DNA of 64,000 nucleotides from Hanleya hanleyi. Taxonomy: Eukaryota; Mollusca; Polyplacophora; Lepidopleurida; Hanleyidae. Below are positions 58,633-64,000 of the stretch, piece after piece. The notes under the pieces are model-generated. The model had not been told where the DNA came from. It was given only the letters and a program-made list of their open reading frames with translations, and did no database searches. The first letter of the stretch is position 1. Each line of letters begins with the position of its first letter. The translations under genes were made by a program, and so were the position numbers. Where the stretch lies: assembly GCA_036873755.1 (NCBI GenBank), contig JAVTVY010020625.1:1-64000 (forward strand), given 5' to 3'.

Positions 58633-60000
58633 ACGAATCTGTCTCAAAACAAAGTAAACGTAAGTAATGTTATTTATTCTTTCCCATGGATTAATGTAAA
58701 CATCAAAGTCATATATCATATTGTGGGTATATGCTGTTTTCAGATTTAGTACCGCACATGTAAGTGTTGTAAAGATCTGAGACTTGTTCTAACTTTGAAC
58801 TGAGGTAAAATATAGCATGCTCTAAACTAAGTGCTGTGTAAATAAGGACGTCCTATCATATCATTCGGTATGGGATTGTATATAATACCATGGAGCTTAT
58901 ATATATAAGCTACAGAACACCACATGACTGAGTATGCAACAGTGTCATTTTGGAACTATATTGTACATTACATTGACCTTGCGTTGTCAGTAAGGTCACT
59001 TTTCTATATATGATGTTGCAGCTTATTCATGGCTGAAATTAAACAGTGCGTTGAGCTTTTGACATTACTATATTTCTGTTCTTCCATATTTGTGCCTGGC
59101 TCCTTGATGATATTGTCAATATGACTGAAATCTGAAAAAAAACGACCTTGTATCCAAACAGTTGTTTTGGAGATTTTGTTGTGGACGATGGTTGTTGAAG
59201 AATTGCTTGATCATATGACCATGGATATAGTCTACTATAGCTCCATGATATGTGAACTGGCATTTTATTACATGTCGTCTCGTGTCCTTAACGCATTATG
59301 TTAAACTCATCTTCACAAGTCCAGGTAAATACACTGGCTCGCGAGGATGGTTAAACTTAGCTAGATCGAGTTAGCTAAGATCGAGTTAGCTCTCTGAAAG
59401 GGAGGTAAAAAGGTCGTGTTTGCTCAATTACTTTTGATTTCTACCTAACCAATGCTCCAAAACTTCAGGCGCATTAATTTATCTATTGCTCCATGTCCTA
59501 AAATTAGTTTGCCATTTGAAGAACCAGTCAATGTTGTTTCAATAGCGTGACAGATATTTGACCTATTATTATGCAAATTAGATGAATGACAATTTATGTT
59601 TTTACTACCATCTAATGGAATATATATGTCTGTGTGCGCCTTAAGAGGATTTTGCTGAATTCATTGTGGAAACTGAGTTATTAAGCAAAAATGACCCTTT
59701 TTACGTCCATTTTAGAGAGCGGGATCGCCCTAACCTGTAGATATCAGGGGTTAAATTAAACAGCATATGTTGATCTATACGACATATACACAAGTCGAAT
59801 TTTTTAGATGGGCTGTGATATATATATACCGTACATCCCCCTGACACTTTGAAGCAGGCTTTTAATGAGAATTTCAAAGCAGGTCTTGTCAAATCCATAT
59901 TTTTAACATTATTGCTGAAAACCGGATGTCTCGCTCCTGTATCCAGCTTGTCTATATCGGTGATTCATTTTGAAATACGGACGGTGTCTCAAAGAGCTAT
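58633..60000. other. No supported gene
   Basis: AT-rich sequence with ATATAT runs and no supported frame. A 20-base word TAGCTAGATCGAGTTAGCTA near 59361 is repeated in part. Confidence 0.5.
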
Positions 60001-60207
60001 ATACACTGCGAAAACATTGTGTTGTTTTCAATATAGATTTGTGCTAACATGGCTTCAACACACACATTTTGAAGTCGACGCAAAATCGTGTTGAATTCAA
60101 CACAAATTCGTGTTTATTCTAACAAATTTTGTTTTATTTGCAACAGAGGTGCTAAAATGGATTCAATTCACACTTGTTTTCAAACCCTTGTTTTCGCAGT
60201 ATAACTA
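60001..60207. mobile_element. GTGTTGAATTCAACAC hairpin MITE
   Basis: The ends ATACACTGCGAAAACA and TGTTTTCGCAGTATAA are inverse complements, with repeated internal words GTGTTGAATTCAACAC, TTCAACACACAC and ATTCAATTCACAC. About 200 bases, non-coding. Confidence 0.65.
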
Positions 60208-61636
60208 AAAACATGCTTTGGAGTCTTATGCATAGAATTAGACTGAATTCAAACTCATTTTTCCAGTTGAAAACTTCATTCAGACAGGGGAAATATTTAT
60301 CAGTCAAGCACAGAATTAAAACCGGGCATCATTGTAGCTCCTATGTTAATTCATAATCATGGTTATATTAGTTTTGATAAATTTTGCAAGACATGGATAT
60401 TTGTGGCAATCTGCAGCAAACGAACACTTGGTTTAATTTTATAAAAACAAATGAGATTGATACTAATTCGCTCCGATTACAATATTAGAAAATAACAATA
60501 CTCAAAAAGTTCATAACGTATTTATTGTTCGCAAATACTAAATATTGAACTTCGCAGTTGTTGTCGGTCGAAAATCTTTCAGTAATGTAAACCAATATTT
60601 ACCCTAACTGCGCACTGCAGCAAATGTTTTTTACCTTTTCGTGTTTGCAAAGTCTGACCCCGAAAACTGCTTGCGGTCGATTTTGCTTGTATTGCACACA
60701 GTGAGATGTGTTTTTATGTTGAACTTTGTATGGGCACCTGCAACAAAGAACCCTTTTATATTGTATTCTCCAGGCAGATCTTATCATGCTTTCACCGGGA
60801 TCATGTACGCTATAGGGATGATTTCAGGATACTGGAAACTACGGTATAGGAAACGCATTCATTCAAGAATAGTGGCCAATTGAATGAGATCTTTGTAAGA
60901 TTTTACCCCATTAATTTGTCTGTTCTATGAGGGCATACCCGGTAGATTATAATTAACCGTCAAATGTCCATTGACCCAAAAGAGTTTTATATTTTGCTAA
61001 ATCGGTTAATCATTTTAAACCCCATTCCCTCTTAACAAATTTTTTTCCCATGATGATCTGTGGTTTTGTTTAGCCTTAGACAGCAGAGGCAAAAACAGTA
61101 CCCCATATATTTTAAAAACATGTTCATATATCTACTACTTGTTTTCTTTGACCATTGTTTACCAATGGAGTGGTTTTGCCTGGGCTGCTTTGTTCTGCAC
61201 ACAACCAATGATGGGTAGAATTAAACACTGTTATAATATGTAAAATACACAAGGACCCACAGCGGAAAGTCCAAGCTGATGCAATAAGCGTATAGTAAGT
61301 ATGAAAAGAAAATCAAACTATTTTGCACACATGAAGAATTCATCAATTTAAATTCGAGGGTAGTTTTACTATACCTGTCTCATGTAACATGCAGGTAGAT
61401 ATTATTTCGACCTGTCTCTTGTAAAATAGACCTGTCCGGGACAGGTATAGACTTGTGAACATTTCGACATCTGTTCCCATGCTTTGCTCTCGCACATTTC
61501 CTGGTGAATTGATCTCAATATCTGCTCTGTCCGTTTATATGGTTCGTCATAATTCAAAATGACATCAACAAAACAGGAGAGAATACTTACTTTGTATGTC
61601 GTTTGCGAATATGCTTTTTCATGCCGACGCAAGCTT
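60208..61636. other. No supported gene
   Basis: The frame 60641-60883 (80 codons) has no recognised domain. No repeat found. Confidence 0.45.
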
Positions 61637-61938
61637 TTGAAATTCACTCGAGTTAATTTATGTTACTCCGGTGAAATTTACTCAAACTCAATTGAATGTG
61701 TTCACTATCTACTCAACTGGATAATTCACTCAGGAGTCAGGATATTTCAAAGAGTATAAGCAAAGAGTAATTGATGCCAGTCATATTTTTATTGAAAAAA
61801 ATCACTCGAGCTCGAATTATGAAGCTTGTTACGCAAATTGAGTGAGCAAGTCACTCAAGGCAGAGTGGACAAGGATCTTACTCAAGAAGGCTGAATTTCA
61901 CTCAAGACAGTTACTACTTTTGGGTGAAATTTCACTTT
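61637..61938. mobile_element. ACTCAAG/CTTGAGT hairpin element, copy 2
   Basis: ACTCGAGTTAA, TTTACTCAAACTC, AAATTGAGTGAG and CACTCAAG words in both orientations, related to 15938-16215. More degraded than copy 1, with no clean end. Confidence 0.5.
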
Positions 61939-61960
61939 TATGCACACAGCTATAGTTTCT

Positions 61961-62153
61961 TGATGGACGGAAGGTCCACAGGAGTTTGGGGCTGGTCAGT
62001 CATCAATTATGATATGATAATTAATAAATATACCCTTCCTCAATATGTATACCCTCCCTCAACTGTTTTAGGAGTCGAGATTGGGGATATTAATTAATTA
62101 TCATATCAGAATTACTGGCCAGTCCCAAGCTCATGTGAACAGGTCGTCTGTCG
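61961..62153. mobile_element. AT-rich inverted-repeat MITE
   Basis: GAGTTTGGGGCTGGTCAGT with following ATCAATTATGATATGATAA mirrors TTATCATATCAGAATTACTGG with CCAGTCCCAAGCTC. The outer flanks GGAAGGTCCACAGG and CATGTGAACAGGTCG also pair loosely, so the ends may extend a few bases. Confidence 0.65.
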
Positions 62154-62269
62154 TCGGTACCGACAGGAAGACCATCACTATATAGTAAACCTTATTTCAA
62201 AATAAACAATCTGTTTCTGGAGTGGCGATCAATTTCTGCCTTTTCAACTGCATCATGCAGCACAGATTG

Positions 62270-62644
62270 CTACACTGTAAAGTTATGTGTTAACTTATTG
62301 AACGCCTAAATTGTAACATTTAATGAACGCGTAATTGTGTTCAAATTGTTTATTTCCATGTTCAGTTTTGAACTTTAGCATTCAAACCATTAACATAGTT
62401 ATTCAAATGCAGAATGCATTATTGAACAACTGCGTGTTAAAGTTGTGAACACTGATGTTAAAGAGTTTAGAATGCTATTGTTCAAACTTTGAATACGCCT
62501 TCTGCATTTGAATAACTGCGTTAATGGTTTGAATGCTAAAGTTCAAAATTGAACATAGAAGTTAACAATTAGAACACAATTACGCGTTCAATAAGTGTTA
62601 CAATTTAGGTGTTTAATAAGTTAACACCTTAGTTTACAGTGTAG
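62270..62644. mobile_element. 375-bp TGTTCAA/TTGAACA foldback MITE
   Basis: Starts CTACACTGTAAAGTTATGTG and ends with the inverse complement AGTTTACAGTGTAG. The whole element is an imperfect palindrome dominated by TGTTCAA, TTGAACA and TTAACA words. A TTG triplet flanks both sides (62267-62269 and 62645-62647), which could be a 3-bp target duplication or chance. Non-coding. Confidence 0.8.
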
Positions 62645-63320
62645 TTGTGATCTATATCCTAACCTGTAGCTATAGATTTATGTAGCTACAGGTCTGTTGC
62701 TTGTTACAACATAAAGTTTGTCCGCACTTATTTTTCAACGATCATGTTGGCATGTTTAATGCCACCAAGTATAAAGCAGTGTTTTTGTGGATGTTCCTGT
62801 TCATGCGAAAATCTTGGTAATGAACCATATATGATTGGCTGGATTTTCTTCCAATTTTATCCACCAGCCTATGAAAATACAGGATTTCTTTTGAAAATTT
62901 GAATTGACCAATCAAGTGCTTTAAAATAGGAAGATATCCCATGATGCCTTAATCAAGTCAATATGGGATTCTTTTCCCCATATAATTTAAATGTTCACTT
63001 TAATCAATAGTTTAGTAAAAATATAAAGAGAAACGTTGCTGAAGCGCATCAGAGGACCCACTCTCAAATCAATCAAACAATGCTGAATAAAACAATGCTG
63101 ATTAATCGATGTTGGATCAATAATGTTGTTGTTACCATACGCTACCGTATACCACTGTGCATACATGGAAAGAGGACAGAAACGCCTTTCAGACCGATTC
63201 TGAAAATAGGACAACGAAAGCTCTAAACTCAACTTTTCCCACTCCTCTTATAGTTGTCCAGTGTCTCCTCTCTGCACAAAGCTGCCGATAGATTGTGAAA
63301 AAATTCATAAATAAATATTA
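62645..63320. other. No supported gene
   Basis: No frame with recognised motifs. Confidence 0.5.
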
Positions 63321-63520
63321 GGGTGATGACCAGGCCTTGTCACCCTAAAAAGGTGATAATCTAAAATGTGCACACATTGCATATCACCCTAAAAGGGCGA
63401 TGGACATCACCATTAAAAGGTGATGATAGAATAATGTGATGGCTCTAAACTGATCACCCGTTTTGGATGATGCTGTAATTACTTTTTTTGGTGATGGCGA
63501 TCACATTTTAGTGTGTAAAA
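63321..63520. mobile_element. GGTGAT/ATCACC element, degraded copy
   Basis: GGGTGATGACC...TCACCCTAAAAAGGTGATAA words in both orientations, related to 17548-17859. The CAGCCAG ends are missing. Confidence 0.6.
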
Positions 63521-64000
63521 CATCATAAGTGACTTTGAATAACAGGTGTAAAAGGAGAACAACAATATAATAGAGACAGCTCGTCGGGCACATTTCTTAC
63601 GCCTTCTGAAAGGCTTCCAGACAAATGGCCGTATGTGTTTATATTCCAATGTATAAGGTGTCTGCGAGATCGGGGTACAATTAGCAGCTATTCACGTCGA
63701 TATGTTTGAAGAGCTCTGGTTTTTTACCAACAGGAGTAAAGGCTGGAGAAATACCAGTCGGTAAGGTAAATCGGTGACATTTAGAGAAAAGAACCGTGTT
63801 AATTACCACGGTAAGGTGATCTGCTTATCTTCTAACGGTGGAAATTGGCCTGTTTGATGACAAGAATCGAGAGAATGTTTGTTGTTAGATTTGCTAAAGG
63901 TCCGGGGTCTCTCCTACTTCCATCGTGGTCTCGCAGCTGCGGTCTGGAGTGCTACAAGAGGTTCAGCTGGTATTTGCGTGTATCGGGGTACAATACGGCT
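63521..64000. other. Right edge, no supported gene
   Basis: No open frame of note. A GATCGGGGTACAAT-type word occurs at about 63669 and again near the window end (ATCGGGGTACAAT at about 63983). Confidence 0.45.

Noticed and set aside
1..64000. CRISPR array or bacterial operon
   Set aside because: The arrays have no constant spacers, repeat and spacer lengths do not fit, and the window is eukaryotic by its gene and repeat content.

Overview
The window is eukaryotic nuclear DNA, most likely from a lophotrochozoan, and a bivalve-like mollusc is my best guess. The evidence is AT-rich, repeat-dominated sequence, one intronless Frizzled receptor gene of bilaterian type, a tRNA-derived SINE, many small hairpin transposons, and Maverick/Polinton-type elements. 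No prokaryotic features, tRNA genes or CRISPR arrays were found. The species call is inference.

The only gene I can call firmly is Frizzled 9/10 at 55932-57680 (+), a complete 582-residue reading frame. A possible last exon of an unknown gene lies just upstream at about 55181-55428. Everything else is mobile DNA, duplicated blocks, tandem arrays or sequence in which I see nothing.

Layout: a 70-bp minisatellite opens the window (1-701). A 522-bp tandem duplication follows (3413-4456). A degraded Polinton-related element (P1, about 6345-11560) carries remains of a packaging-type ATPase and of a second protein; its right end lies inside a nearly identical 1486-bp tandem duplication (11035-14006). 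From 15.9 to 21.1 kb there are small palindromic elements and a perfect long hairpin. From 22.1 to 26.7 kb there are two tandem arrays and a TTAA-flanked transposon. A roughly 0.9-kb block is duplicated at 26850-28765. A 5S-rRNA-like relic sits near 29.9 kb. A tandemly duplicated Polinton-related block (P2, about 30047-36388) has been invaded by a 2.1-kb foldback transposon built of CGACGTCG words and by a SINE. A 41-bp array at 41092-43370 is open in all three forward frames. A well-bounded 5.7-kb Polinton-like element (P3, 46556-52269) has a 6-bp target duplication, AG...CT ends and about 2-kb inverted repeats. Frizzled and further hairpin elements fill the right end.

The most interesting signal is that P1, P2 and P3 appear to carry pieces of one cassette, an FtsK/HerA-like packaging ATPase and a second (C2H2-finger/acidic/basic-helical) protein, together with a shared NRF1-like plus CRE-like (TGACGTCA) module in their terminal regions. 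I saw no polymerase B, integrase or capsid gene, so they look like short, non-autonomous relatives of Mavericks. A second theme is a set of unrelated foldback elements that each repeat one short self-complementary word.
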